Shown here in pieces: positions 23,748-32,340 of a stretch of 32,758 nt of DNA (its first letter is position 1; each line of letters opens with the position of its first letter). Location of the stretch: positions 1 to 32,758 of the forward strand of contig CAYGSG010000030.1 in assembly GCA_964352615.1 (NCBI GenBank), read 5' to 3'. The position numbers and the translations under genes are program-made. The DNA comes from OFTM382 sp964352615. GTDB lineage: Bacteria > Planctomycetota > Phycisphaerae > Phycisphaerales > UBA1924. The notes under the pieces are model-generated. The model had not been told where the DNA came from, did not search any database, and saw only the letters and a program-made list of their open reading frames with translations.

Positions 23748-26276
23748 GTGTCCGACCAGACGTCAGACCAGACGCCCGATCAACCCGAGCTGTCGGACAC
23801 CCCCGATGCCGTCAAGCAGGGTGCTGTTGGCGCGTCGTCTCCCGGTGATCTGGCGGTCTCCAAGGCCAAGTTTCTGGCATCGTGGAAGTCGGCTTGGCCC
23901 ATCCTGCTGATGGCTGCGGGCGTGGCCTTGCTCGCGGGTGGCGGGGCCTACGCCGTCATGAGCAAGCCCCAGCGGCCGTACGAGCGATACCTCGACCGGG
24001 CCGAGCGGATGATCACCCAAGAGTCCTACAGCGAGGCCATCGACGAACTCAACCGTGAGGTGTTCGCTTACGCGGGCGACACGGGCCTGACCCGCGCCCA
24101 GTCTGGCCGGGCACGGATGCTCGCGGCTCGCGCGGTGTTTTTGGGTCAGCGGGGCCTGGGCATCGCGTTGGAAGGCAACTTCCAGAACGTGGTCAGCGAG
24201 TACCTGGCCGCTGAGGAGTCGGGAGTCGCGCTGGGCGGGGACGACACGTACTACCTCGCCGAGAGCTTCGTGGCGTTGGGCCGAGAAGATCGAGCGATCC
24301 GTCGAGCGGACGCGCTGCCTCCCGAGCATCGGCAGTCGAAGGCGTCCATCTACCGCAAGCTCGTGGACATGGAGCTTGCCAAGCCGGTCCCGAACTACAC
24401 CAAGGCGATCGAATGGACGAGCGCGGTCGACGAGGATTCAGGCCTGGGCATGGCCGAGCAAATCTGGGCGACCGTGACCAAGTCTCGCATCCGATTCGCG
24501 CAGGGCTTTGTGGACGAGGCGGTCGAACGGCTGGTGCAGTCGCTCGTGCGGTTCGAGGGGGAAGGCGCCGACCGTGCTCAATTGGCTGAGTTGTATCTGC
24601 AATTGGGCGAGGGCTACGAGCAGCTTGATGATCCCAAGGCGGCGCACAAGCAGTACGAGCGTGCGATGGACGCTCTGGGCGCGGGCGAGCCGCTTCGCGC
24701 CAAGGCCGAGTTGCAGCTCGCCAAGCTCGAGCGAGACGCTGATCGCCGACTGGGGCTGTTCGAGTCCATTGTGAGCAACTACGCGACCACCGAGTGGCTG
24801 CCAGCGGGGCTGCTCGGGCTTGCCGAGACACGCGCGGACCAAGGCGACCTGAACGGTGCGCACGAGAAGTACGACGAGCTGATCGCGCTGCTCATCGAGA
24901 ACGGCCCGTCGGGAGGCGTGGACCGTGGCGAGGTGGCTGCGAGCCTGATGGGCGTGCACCGGCGGCTGATGGACTCGGGCGATACCGAGGGCGCGCTGCG
25001 GTTCGGTTCGATGATCGAGCCGCTGTACAAGTTCGAGGAACTGCCCAACGAGGTGCTCACGGAACTGGCACGGGCCAACCGCAAGCTCGCCGACGAATTG
25101 CTGCCCGATGGCGGAGAGATCGGGCTTTCGTGGACAGACCTGCAAGCCATCGACCCGGCGACACGCACGGAGGCGCAGGGCCGGCTCTTGAGGGCGGCTA
25201 GGTATTTTGCCGAGTACGCGAGGCGCGTGGTCATCACTGACAACGCGGAGTACGCCGCGGCGCTGTGGAGTGCAGCGGGTGCGTACGACCTGGGCGGCGA
25301 CATCCGCCGAGCGATCATCGCGTACCAGGAATACGCCACGGGCTTTCCCGATGACGCACGCCGATTCGAGGCGGCGTTTCGGCTGGCCCAGGCGTACCAG
25401 GTGACGGGCCAGTTTGCCACCGCGGCCTCGTTGTACGAGGGGCTCATCGCAGGCCCGCAAACAGACGACGGCGAACGCGCCGCAGTGCTCTTTGGCGAGG
25501 CGAGTTACGTGCCGCTGGCGCAGACGTTGCTCGCGGACGACGACGAGCCGAACGATGCGCGCGCTCAGGAGTTGCTCGAACGCGTCGTGAGCGGCTCGGT
25601 GGTGGGGCCCGCCGCCGGATCGTTCCGCGATGCGTTGTTTGAGTTGGCGAGGCTGCACTTTGCGAGAGGTCAGCACGCACGAGCGGTCGAGCGGCTCGAC
25701 GAGGCCATGGCCCGGTTCTCGGATGATCCGCGCGCGCCCGTCGCACGCTACCGCCTTGCCGAAGCGCATCGAAGGCTGGCGGACGATCTCGAGCGAGCGA
25801 TCGAAGCGGGCGGCAGGCCCGACAGCGAGATCCAGGCGATGCGATCGCGATGGGGCGCCACGCTCCGCACGGCTCTGGGCGAGTTCGACAACGCGATCGA
25901 GTCCATCAGCGCGATCGACCCACGCAGACGCGATGACCTGGAGGAGCTTTCGCTTCGGAACGCCTATTTCTATCGGGGCGACTGTGCGTTCGACCTGAAG
26001 GACTACGACGCTGCGATCCGCTATTACGACGAAGCACGCGACCGCTACGCGGGCGACCCGGCTTCGCTGGTGGCGATGATCCAAATCGTCAACGCGCACG
26101 TCGCGATGGAGGACTTCGATCGTGCGCGCACGGCCAACGCTCGGGCGCGTCGGTTCTTCGAGAGCCTGCCCGAGGAGGTCTGGGACGATCCCTACCTCCC
26201 GATGGATCGAACCGAGTGGGAGCGGTGGCTCGACTCGACCGATGTGCTGTACCGCAGAGCGGAGGCCGGGCCATGA
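23748..26276 (+). CDS. Membrane-anchored TPR-repeat protein heading the flagellar gene cluster
   Basis: 842 residues from GTG at 23748, chosen for a GGAGA site 6-7 nt upstream; a GTG at 23724 is in frame but has no well-spaced site. A polar Asp/Gln/Ser-rich N-terminus (1-49) is followed by one membrane helix (about 50-71). The rest is a long series of helical pairs of TPR type, for example YLDRAERMITQESYSEAIDEL, LAELYLQLGEGYEQLDDPKAA, AKYDELIAL-like and AFDLKDYDAAIRYYDEARDRY. The bulk probably lies outside the cytoplasm. Its stop overlaps the FlgN-like start (ATGA), placing it in one unit with flgN, flrB and flrC. I do not recognise it as a known flagellar protein; an assembly or scaffold role is inferred from position only. 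Confidence 0.8.
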   Translation: MSDQTSDQTPDQPELSDTPDAVKQGAVGASSPGDLAVSKAKFLASWKSAWPILLMAAGVALLAGGGAYAVMSKPQRPYERYLDRAERMITQESYSEAIDELNREVFAYAGDTGLTRAQSGRARMLAARAVFLGQRGLGIALEGNFQNVVSEYLAAEESGVALGGDDTYYLAESFVALGREDRAIRRADALPPEHRQSKASIYRKLVDMELAKPVPNYTKAIEWTSAVDEDSGLGMAEQIWATVTKSRIRFAQGFVDEAVERLVQSLVRFEGEGADRAQLAELYLQLGEGYEQLDDPKAAHKQYERAMDALGAGEPLRAKAELQLAKLERDADRRLGLFESIVSNYATTEWLPAGLLGLAETRADQGDLNGAHEKYDELIALLIENGPSGGVDRGEVAASLMGVHRRLMDSGDTEGALRFGSMIEPLYKFEELPNEVLTELARANRKLADELLPDGGEIGLSWTDLQAIDPATRTEAQGRLLRAARYFAEYARRVVITDNAEYAAALWSAAGAYDLGGDIRRAIIAYQEYATGFPDDARRFEAAFRLAQAYQVTGQFATAASLYEGLIAGPQTDDGERAAVLFGEASYVPLAQTLLADDDEPNDARAQELLERVVSGSVVGPAAGSFRDALFELARLHFARGQHARAVERLDEAMARFSDDPRAPVARYRLAEAHRRLADDLERAIEAGGRPDSEIQAMRSRWGATLRTALGEFDNAIESISAIDPRRRDDLEELSLRNAYFYRGDCAFDLKDYDAAIRYYDEARDRYAGDPASLVAMIQIVNAHVAMEDFDRARTANARARRFFESLPEEVWDDPYLPMDRTEWERWLDSTDVLYRRAEAGP

Positions 26277-26779
26277 CCGCTGGACGCACAGGCCAGAACG
26301 ATGAGCACATCGCGGTGCTGTTCCATGATCCCACTCGGCTCGCTGAGCGTGTTGCGGAGATTCTGGATCGACAGATGGCGCTGTTCGAGCAGTTGGAAGC
26401 GTTCAGCACCGACCAGCGAGCCTTGATTGAATCTCGCGACACGGAGAAGCTTCTCGCGCTGTTGTCGCGTCGATCAAACGTGGTGCAACGGCTGGACCGT
26501 GTGGGCAAGGAGTTCGCTCCGTTTCGGGCACGATGGAGCGAGGTGCTCGGCAGGCTTGCCGAGGATCAACGCCAATCGATCGAGAACAGACTCAGCCAGT
26601 TGGAAGCCGTGGCCGAGCGTGTAGCTCAGCGCGATGAGGAAGATCGGCTGGCGCTCGCAGGAGAGCGAGACGACGCAGCACGGGAGCTGGCTTCGATCAA
26701 GCAGGGATCGGCAGCGGTCGCTGCTTATGGGCCTGGCCAGCCTCGGACCGAACCTCGCTTTCACGATCGGGAAGGCTAG
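26273..26779 (+). CDS. FlgN-like flagellar chaperone candidate
   Basis: 168 residues, mostly alpha-helical and strongly charged. The order of helices (VAEILDRQMALFEQLEAF, STDQRALIESRDTEKLLALLSRRSNVVQRLDRV, then a long helix QRQSIENRLSQLEAVAERVAQRDEEDR, given here in parts) matches FlgN, which holds hook-associated proteins before export. LIESRDTEKLLALLSRR is the most FlgN-like part. The ATG at 26273 has GGAGG at 26261-26265 and overlaps the TPR gene stop. A kinase gene follows after 3 nt. The call rests on helical pattern and context; sequence identity in this family is low. Confidence 0.6.
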   Translation: MTAGRTGQNDEHIAVLFHDPTRLAERVAEILDRQMALFEQLEAFSTDQRALIESRDTEKLLALLSRRSNVVQRLDRVGKEFAPFRARWSEVLGRLAEDQRQSIENRLSQLEAVAERVAQRDEEDRLALAGERDDAARELASIKQGSAAVAAYGPGQPRTEPRFHDREG

Positions 26780-26782
26780 CTG

Positions 26783-27670
26783 ATGCAAACGCACGCACCC
26801 GCGCAGCGGCTGTCGGCGGACGATCTCGCCGACCTGATGGCGAGCTTCCAGGAAGTCACGCTCAAGCTGCAATCGTCGCACGACCAGCTCACTGGCGAGG
26901 TCAAGCGGCTCAAGCGCGAACTGAGCGTGGCCAACGAGGCGCTCGAGCGTTCTCGCCGGCTCGCGGCATTGGGCGAGATGGCAGCGGGCATCTCGCACGA
27001 GATACGCAACCCGTTGGCGGCGATCTCGTTGGATGCTGCATCGCTGGCGCATGAGACCGAGCGTTCGCAGCAGGAACAGGCCGCCAGCCGCATTATCTTT
27101 GCGGTCAAGACGCTCAACGCGATCGTGCAGGACGTGCTCGCGTTTGCGGGTGATGCGCCCGTCAGGCCGAGCGTGCTGGACGTTGATGAGCTGTGCGAGC
27201 GGGCTGTTACGGAGTGCGAGGCGGCGGTCCCCGAAGGCGACCGGCAGTCGATCTGTGTTGAGCTAGGGCCGTATTTGGTGGCGAACATCGAGGGTGATAC
27301 GCACCTGCTGCACCGCGCGATGGTCAACGTGATCCGCAACGCGATGGACGCGATGCGAGAGTCGCTTGCGCCCGATGGAGGCCATCGTTTACAGGTGCGA
27401 AGTGAACGCGGCGATGCGGGAGAAGCGGTGCTGGTGGTGACGGATACAGGCCCGGGAATTCCGGCGGGCGTGGTCGAGCGGATGTTCAACCCGTTCTTTA
27501 CGACGCGGGCCACGGGAACGGGGCTCGGGCTCGCGATCGTGCACCGCATAGCGGATGCGCACGGCGGGCGGGTTGTGGTCGTCGGTCAGCGGACAGATAG
27601 CGTGAGCGGGGCAGAAGTCAGACTGGTCCTGCCGCAGCGCGATGCTGCGGAACGAACGGAGGCGGCGTGA
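26783..27670 (+). CDS. Flagellar sensor histidine kinase, FlrB/FleS-like
   Basis: 295 residues, cytoplasmic. A coiled-coil helix (about 17-60) leads into HisKA with RLAALGEMAAGISHEIRNPLAAI, phosphorylated His72. The ATPase domain has the N-box MVNVIRNAMDAM, G1 DTGPGIP, F-box NPFFTTRATG and G2 GTGLGLAIVH. No membrane helix or PAS domain is seen, as in FlrB/FleS-type kinases that sense flagellar assembly internally. Its stop overlaps the regulator start by one base (TGATG). Position between the FlgN-like gene and flrC/flgB supports a flagellar checkpoint role. The second, unrelated kinase/regulator pair near 1166-3453 is similar in type but not in context. Confidence 0.88.
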   Translation: MQTHAPAQRLSADDLADLMASFQEVTLKLQSSHDQLTGEVKRLKRELSVANEALERSRRLAALGEMAAGISHEIRNPLAAISLDAASLAHETERSQQEQAASRIIFAVKTLNAIVQDVLAFAGDAPVRPSVLDVDELCERAVTECEAAVPEGDRQSICVELGPYLVANIEGDTHLLHRAMVNVIRNAMDAMRESLAPDGGHRLQVRSERGDAGEAVLVVTDTGPGIPAGVVERMFNPFFTTRATGTGLGLAIVHRIADAHGGRVVVVGQRTDSVSGAEVRLVLPQRDAAERTEAA

Positions 27671-29202
27671 TGTACACAGTAGTTATCGTTGACGATAAAG
27701 AGATGATGCGCGACAGCATCGCGGCGACGCTCAAGCGAGCGGGGATGAACGTGCTGCCCGCATCGAGCGGGCAAGCAGCGCTCGACCTGATCGCCAAGGA
27801 CCGGCCCGATGCGGTGGTGACGGATTTCAAGATGCCGGGCATGACGGGCGTCGAACTGCTCGAGAAGATACGCGAGATCGACATCGATCTACCGGTGGTG
27901 CTGATGACCGCGTTCGGCACGATTGAGACGGCGGTCGAGGCGATGAGGCTCGGCGCGTACGACTACATCACCAAGCCGTTCGAGGGCGATGAACTGCTGA
28001 TCGCGGTGAAGCGAGCGATTCAGCACGCCTCGGTGGTTCGGGAGAACGCCGTGCTGCGTGCCTCGGTGCCCGCTGCGACCGGCGCGAGGCACGATTCGCG
28101 CCGCGGCCTGAGCCGGCTGATCGGTTCATCAACCGCGATGCGGCGGGTCCGCCAGCAGGTCGAGGCGGTCGCGGGCTCGCAGGGCACGGTGCTGATCTGC
28201 GGCGAGAGCGGCTCGGGCAAGGAAGTCGTCGCACGCGCGATCCACGAATCGGGACCGCGGTGCGATGGGCCGTTCCTCGCGGTGAACTGCGCGGCGCTCA
28301 GCGAGGGGCTGCTCGAGAGCGAACTCTTTGGGCACGAACGCGGTGCATTTACAGGTGCCGATCGCTTGCGCAAGGGCCGGTTCGAACTGGCCCACGGGGG
28401 CACGCTGCTGCTCGATGAAGTCAGCGAAGTCGACCCGCAGGTTCAGAGCAAGCTGCTGCGAGTGCTGCAAGAGCGAGAGTTTGAGCGGGTCGGTTCGAGC
28501 CGAACGATCGGGGTTGATGTGCGGGTGATTGCGACGAGCAACCGCGACTTGCCCGCTGAGGTGGCGACGGGCTCGTTCAGGCAGGACTTGTTCTTCAGGC
28601 TCAACGTGCTGCCGGTCCACATGCCCGCGATGCGTGAGCGGCTGGGCGATGTCGCCGGGCTGATCGAGCACTTCGTCGAGCAGTTTGTATCGCGTGAAGG
28701 GTGCTCGGCCCTCCGCATCGAGCCCGACGCGATGGAACAGATGAGCCGGTACGCATGGCCCGGCAACGTGCGAGAGGTGCAGAACGTGTGCGAGCGAGCG
28801 GTCGTGCTCATGGCGGCCCGTCAGCGATCGGGCGAGGGCGCCGCGGGCAGCATCTCGCGGGAACTGGTCGCGCCTTGGCTCACGCTGCGGGCGACACCGA
28901 TCGCGTACGCAAACGGGAACGGCACTGTTGGCAGCGCGATGGCCATGAACGGCATGGCGGGCATGAACGGCGCTTCCAGCCATGCCACGGTGCTCGAGAC
29001 CAAGCCCGCCGGTGCGTTCGCAAGCGAAACAGGCGAGCCCATCCCGCTCGAACAGCTCGAACGCGAGGCCATCATCCAAACCCTCAGGCGGTTCAACGGC
29101 CATCGGCAGAAGACGGCCAAGGCGCTGGGCATCGGGGTGCGGACGCTCGGGCTCAAGCTCAAGAAGTGGAAGGAACTGCAGATCGTCGAAGCGACGCTCT
29201 GA
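27670..29202 (+). CDS. Flagellar sigma-54 activator, FlrC/FleR-like
   Basis: 510 residues from ATG 27670. Receiver domain: acidic pair D8-D9, phosphoacceptor D52, K102. AAA+ domain: GESGSGKE (178-185), ELFGHERGAFTGAD with GAFTGA at 225-230, GGTLLLDE (243-250), RYAWPGNVREVQN. A Met/Gly/Asn-rich linker (near 415-440) then leads to a Fis-type helix-turn-helix, HRQKTAKALGIGVRTLGLKLKKW. The RTLGLKLKKWKE form of the recognition helix is typical of FleR/FlrC. It should be phosphorylated by the preceding kinase and activate sigma-54 promoters of basal body and hook genes; such a promoter lies 26 bp past its stop, directly before flgB. Confidence 0.92.
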   Translation: MYTVVIVDDKEMMRDSIAATLKRAGMNVLPASSGQAALDLIAKDRPDAVVTDFKMPGMTGVELLEKIREIDIDLPVVLMTAFGTIETAVEAMRLGAYDYITKPFEGDELLIAVKRAIQHASVVRENAVLRASVPAATGARHDSRRGLSRLIGSSTAMRRVRQQVEAVAGSQGTVLICGESGSGKEVVARAIHESGPRCDGPFLAVNCAALSEGLLESELFGHERGAFTGADRLRKGRFELAHGGTLLLDEVSEVDPQVQSKLLRVLQEREFERVGSSRTIGVDVRVIATSNRDLPAEVATGSFRQDLFFRLNVLPVHMPAMRERLGDVAGLIEHFVEQFVSREGCSALRIEPDAMEQMSRYAWPGNVREVQNVCERAVVLMAARQRSGEGAAGSISRELVAPWLTLRATPIAYANGNGTVGSAMAMNGMAGMNGASSHATVLETKPAGAFASETGEPIPLEQLEREAIIQTLRRFNGHRQKTAKALGIGVRTLGLKLKKWKELQIVEATL

Positions 29203-29227
29203 GCAGGCTAGCCAAGTTGACGGTCGA

Positions 29228-29244
29228 TTGGCCCGCGGCTTGCT
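29228..29244 (+). promoter_or_regulatory. Sigma-54 (RpoN) promoter for flgB operon
   Basis: TTGGCCCG-CGGC-TTGCT matches the consensus YTGGCACG-N4-TTGCW at all but one position (C for A). The invariant GG and GC are exactly 10 nt apart. Transcription would start near 29255, about 4 nt before the flgB ATG, so the message would be almost leaderless, and indeed no Shine-Dalgarno sequence precedes flgB. The sigma-54 activator gene ends 26 bp upstream. Confidence 0.75.
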
Positions 29245-29258
29245 ACCTCTGACCCACG

Positions 29259-29699
29259 ATGTCGATCCAAGGCCTCACCAACGCGGGAGCGATGCCCAGC
29301 CTCGAGCTGACCATGCGCTTTGCTGCGCAAAGACAGCGCAACAACCTGCACAACATCGCCAACTTCGACACCCCGGCGATGGTGCAGCGGCAGGCCTCGA
29401 CAGCACAGTTTCAGAACACGCTCCGCGACGCGATCCACGCCCGCAGAGCCGAGAGCGGGGGCCGATTCGGCGAATTGAACTGGCAGCCCACGCGGGAACT
29501 CAGCAAGGGGCCGGGCGGCAGGCTGAACATCGAGCCGCAGACCTCGACAGGCGGCGTCATGACGCACGACCAGAACAACCGGGCCATCGAACTGACGCTC
29601 AAGGACCTGACGGAGACCGCGGGCGTGTTCCGCACCGCATCGGCCCTGTATTCATCGCAGCGGAGCATCCTGCGGGACGCCATCAGCGAGCGGCCGTAA
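29259..29699 (+). CDS. flgB: Flagellar basal-body rod protein FlgB
   Basis: 146 residues. The N-terminal rod/hook motif is present: LTMRFAAQRQRNNLHNIANFDTP, with the family NIANxDTP signature (near 32-39). A central region is followed by the C-terminal helix ELTLKDLTETAGVFRTASALYSSQRSILRDAI, which packs with the N-terminal helix in the rod. FlgB forms the proximal rod at the MS ring and is exported without a cleaved signal. The ATG at 29259 is preferred over a later ATG at 29292 because MSIQGLTNAGAMPSLE resembles other FlgB starts. No ribosome site precedes it, matching the very short leader predicted from the sigma-54 promoter. flgC follows after 49 nt. Confidence 0.92.
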   Translation: MSIQGLTNAGAMPSLELTMRFAAQRQRNNLHNIANFDTPAMVQRQASTAQFQNTLRDAIHARRAESGGRFGELNWQPTRELSKGPGGRLNIEPQTSTGGVMTHDQNNRAIELTLKDLTETAGVFRTASALYSSQRSILRDAISERP

Positions 29700-29748
29700 G
29701 CACCGGGAACAGTCGGCTAGGCCAATCGGCTAGGAAAGGAACAGTGGC

Positions 29749-30165
29749 ATGTGGGGTTCACTCGACATCCCGACCAGCGGCATGATCGCCCAGCGGACGC
29801 GTCTCGACGCGGTCGCGGCCAACCTGGCCAACAAGGAAGCGCTGTACAACGCCAAGGGCGAGTACGAGCCGTATCTTCGGCGTGTGGTGCGGTTTGCAGA
29901 AGGCGATCCATCCGCGACGACCGCATCGGGCCGAGCGATGGGCGTGCATGTTGCATCGATCGATACCGACGAGCACGCGTTGCGGTCCAAGTACGAGCCG
30001 AAAAATCCTTACGCAGATAAAGATGGCATGATCAAGGTGCCGGACATCAACAGTGTGATCGAGCAGGTGGACGCGATGGCGGCTGCGAGGGCGTACGACG
30101 CCAACATCGCGGCGGCCGAGGCCATCAAGCAGATGGCGACGCAAGCCATCGGTATGCTGGTCTGA
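29749..30165 (+). CDS. flgC: Flagellar basal-body rod protein FlgC
   Basis: 138 residues, the usual FlgC length. It begins MWGSLDIPTSGMIAQRTRLDAVAANLANKEAL, carrying the rod motif (ANLAN near 24-28), then YEPYLRRVVRF, DTDEHALRSKYEPKNPYADKDGMIKVPDINSV typical of FlgC (NPxADxxGxVxxPNV form), and the C-terminal helix AYDANIAAAEAIKQMATQAIGML. It assembles with FlgB and FliE in the proximal rod. A purine-rich AGGAAAGGA sequence 8 nt upstream serves as ribosome site. A 9-nt direct repeat, TCGGCTAGG, occurs twice just before it (29713 and 29726). fliE starts 11 nt after the stop. Confidence 0.95.
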   Translation: MWGSLDIPTSGMIAQRTRLDAVAANLANKEALYNAKGEYEPYLRRVVRFAEGDPSATTASGRAMGVHVASIDTDEHALRSKYEPKNPYADKDGMIKVPDINSVIEQVDAMAAARAYDANIAAAEAIKQMATQAIGMLV

Positions 30166-30176
30166 GGAGCCTTGCG

Positions 30177-30488
30177 ATGAGTGACCCTCTGGGACTGATC
30201 GGTAGAGCGGGCGGCGTTCAGCAGCCCCAGCACACGAACGCGCCATTGCCGCCTTTGCCCGCGGGCTCGCCCAGCTTCAAAGACGTGCTGCTCGAGAACC
30301 TACGCGAGGCGGACGCCCTGCAAGCCGACGCCAACAAGGCGATCGAGGACCTGCAAACGGGCGACCGCGACGACCTCGAAGGCGTGATTCTGGCGACGCA
30401 GAAGGCCGAGTTGGCGTTCAAGATGCTTCAGGGCGTGCGCAACAAGGTGGTCGAGGCGTACAACGAGATCAAGCAGATGCGTGTCTGA
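30177..30488 (+). CDS. fliE: Flagellar hook-basal body protein FliE
   Basis: 103 residues, normal for FliE. A flexible Gly/Pro/Gln-rich N-terminus is followed by SFKDVLLENLREADALQADANKAIEDLQTG and the diagnostic C-terminal helix ILATQKAELAFKMLQGVRNKVVEAYNEIKQM, in which family members have QKAxLxFxLxxxVRNKxxxAYxEIMxMxI. FliE joins the MS ring to the rod and is needed for export of rod proteins. The ATG has a GGAG site at 30166-30169, immediately after the flgC stop. A 175-nt gap follows before fliF, larger than elsewhere in this cluster. Confidence 0.95.
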   Translation: MSDPLGLIGRAGGVQQPQHTNAPLPPLPAGSPSFKDVLLENLREADALQADANKAIEDLQTGDRDDLEGVILATQKAELAFKMLQGVRNKVVEAYNEIKQMRV

Positions 30489-30619
30489 GGCGGACGCGCA
30501 GGACTTGCCGGTCTTGGGCTGGCACATCGCGCGGCATCTGCTGTTGAGCGCAATATCAAGCCGAGGCAGCGATTGAGCCGACACGGGTGGTTCGAGGAGT
30601 CGGCGTGCGTCGATTCCGG

Positions 30620-30638
30620 GCGGGACAGGAGGTCCCGC
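30620..30638 (+). promoter_or_regulatory. Hairpin with AGGAG loop upstream of fliF, candidate CsrA site
   Basis: GCGGGAC, loop AGGAG, GTCCCGC: 7-bp stem and 5-nt loop, the same architecture as the hairpin before the TPR gene. It lies 26-44 nt before the fliF start, whose own ribosome site GGAGG is at 30652-30656. Confidence 0.45.
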
Positions 30639-30663
30639 GGCGAACCGGCACGGAGGCCCACGG

Positions 30664-32337
30664 ATGGAAGCGCTTCGCCGCGCATGGCAGACCATCACCG
30701 ACGCCCTTGGCAAGATGACCGTGAGTCAGCGGCTGTTGCTCGCTTCGCTCGGCGTCATCGCGGTCATGGTGCTGTTCGTGGTCACGCAGTACGCCGCCCA
30801 ACCCCGGATGGTTGACCTGTTCGCGGGCGCTCAGGGCGACCAGCAGCAGGCGGCGCAGATTCTCCAGACCTCGGGCATCCCGGCGAAGGTCGTGAACGGC
30901 GCGTTGCAGGTGCCGCCCAACCGCCAGAGCGAGGCGCTCGCGGCCCTTGCCCAGCAGGGCAGTCTGCCGGGCGACACCACGCTGCTCTTTCGCAATCTGA
31001 TCGACTCGCAGGGCATGCACCTGTCGAAGCAGCAGAACGACCAGCTCTACGCGATCGCGTTGCAGAACGAGCTGTCGCGCGTCATCACCGGCTTCCCGGG
31101 CATCAGGCAGGCTTCGGTGCTGCTGGACATTCCTGATGCTCGCGGACTGGGCCGAGCCGTGCGCACACCGACCGCTTCGGCCACGGTGTTCACGTCGACG
31201 GGCCAGCCGCTCGACCAGGGCACGGTCGATGCGGTCGCCGAGCTGATCGCGGGCGCAAGGGCTGGGCTCAACATCAACCGGGTGCGCGTGATCGATGGGT
31301 CCTCGCGTCGTCAGCGCCGGCCAACTGATCCAAATGAAGTGCTACCGACGACGTACCTCGAACACGCGATGGCGGTCGAGACGATGGTGCAGCGCAAGCT
31401 CGATGATCTGCTCGCGTACATCCCGGGCCGAACCATCGCGGTGACGGCGCAGGTCGATGTGACGAAAGTAGACAGCGAGGTCAAGCGGTTCTTCGACCTT
31501 CAGCAGGGCACGGTGTCGCTCCCGATGAGCGAGAGCTCCGATAGCGTCTCGCAGACCAACGAGCCCAGCGGTATCGAGGCCGGTGCGCGCGCCAACGTGC
31601 AGGCGAGTCTTTCCTCCGGCGGCGGTTCGGGCAGCGGCAGCGAAGAGACCACCGACCAGACAACGTTCGAGAACCATGTGGGTCACAAGCTCGACCGGAT
31701 CAGCGATCCGCGCGGCATGCCGACGCTGCTCGCGGCTTCGATCAACATTCCCCGTAGCTATGTGGTATCGCTGATGGGCCTGGCCGACGACGCCGAACCG
31801 CCAACCGACCAGCAGATTCTCGCTCGGTTCGAGCAAGCGCGGACCGACATCGAGAATTCGGTCAAGCCGCACGTCAAGACCAGTTCGGAAGCGGGCGAGG
31901 TGCAGGGCGATGTGGTGGTCTCGCTGATCCCTGTCGATGTTCCGCTTGCGGAGTTGGGCGCTCAGCAGGCGGGGATGCTGGCTGCGGGCGGTCCGCTGGG
32001 TTCGCTGCTCGGCGGCAACACGCTGGACACCATCGTGCTGGGTGTGCTCGCGGTGATGTCGCTCGGCATGATGTTCATGATGGTCCGTCGGGCTGGCAAG
32101 CGTGAGCAGATGCCAACGCCCGAAGAGGTGGTCGGCATCCCGCCGCAGCTCGCTTCGCCCGATGACCTGATCGGCGAGGCCGACGAATCCGACTTGGCGA
32201 TCGACGGCATCGAAGTCGACGACAACGCGATGAAGAACGCGAAGATGCTCGAACAGGTGCAATCGATGGTCAGCGAGCAGCCCGACTCGGCGGCCAAGCT
32301 GGTGGGCCGGTGGGTCACCTCTGATCACGACGAGTAA
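30664..32337 (+). CDS. fliF: Flagellar MS-ring protein FliF
   Basis: 557 residues. A first membrane helix lies at about 22-40 and a second at about 456-474, with the large periplasmic ring-building part between. The YscJ/FliF domain is clear: DLFAGAQGDQQQAAQILQTSGIPAKVVNGALQVPP, GMHLSKQQNDQLYAIALQNELSRVI and ASVLLDIP (each conserved). Then PTASATVF and LIAGARAGLNINRVRVIDGSSR follow. A Gly/Ser-rich linker (near 315-335) precedes the third ring-building part. The cytoplasmic tail ends with KLVGRWVTSDHD, the FliG-binding helix. GGAGG at 30652-30656 is 7 nt before the ATG. fliG begins 3 nt after the stop. Confidence 0.96.
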   Translation: MEALRRAWQTITDALGKMTVSQRLLLASLGVIAVMVLFVVTQYAAQPRMVDLFAGAQGDQQQAAQILQTSGIPAKVVNGALQVPPNRQSEALAALAQQGSLPGDTTLLFRNLIDSQGMHLSKQQNDQLYAIALQNELSRVITGFPGIRQASVLLDIPDARGLGRAVRTPTASATVFTSTGQPLDQGTVDAVAELIAGARAGLNINRVRVIDGSSRRQRRPTDPNEVLPTTYLEHAMAVETMVQRKLDDLLAYIPGRTIAVTAQVDVTKVDSEVKRFFDLQQGTVSLPMSESSDSVSQTNEPSGIEAGARANVQASLSSGGGSGSGSEETTDQTTFENHVGHKLDRISDPRGMPTLLAASINIPRSYVVSLMGLADDAEPPTDQQILARFEQARTDIENSVKPHVKTSSEAGEVQGDVVVSLIPVDVPLAELGAQQAGMLAAGGPLGSLLGGNTLDTIVLGVLAVMSLGMMFMMVRRAGKREQMPTPEEVVGIPPQLASPDDLIGEADESDLAIDGIEVDDNAMKNAKMLEQVQSMVSEQPDSAAKLVGRWVTSDHDE

Positions 32338-32340
32338 GCC

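Noticed and set aside
24438..26099. 553-codon minus-strand open frame opposite the TPR gene
   Set aside because: Shadow of the TPR-repeat gene; no domain.
29713..29734. Direct repeat TCGGCTAGG twice before flgC
   Set aside because: Only 9 nt and two copies; may be a local duplication near the ribosome site, with no further support.
30519..30538. TGGCAC-like sigma-54 -24 element before fliF
   Set aside because: The -12 element is not at the required spacing (GG where GC is needed), so it is not a credible sigma-54 promoter.
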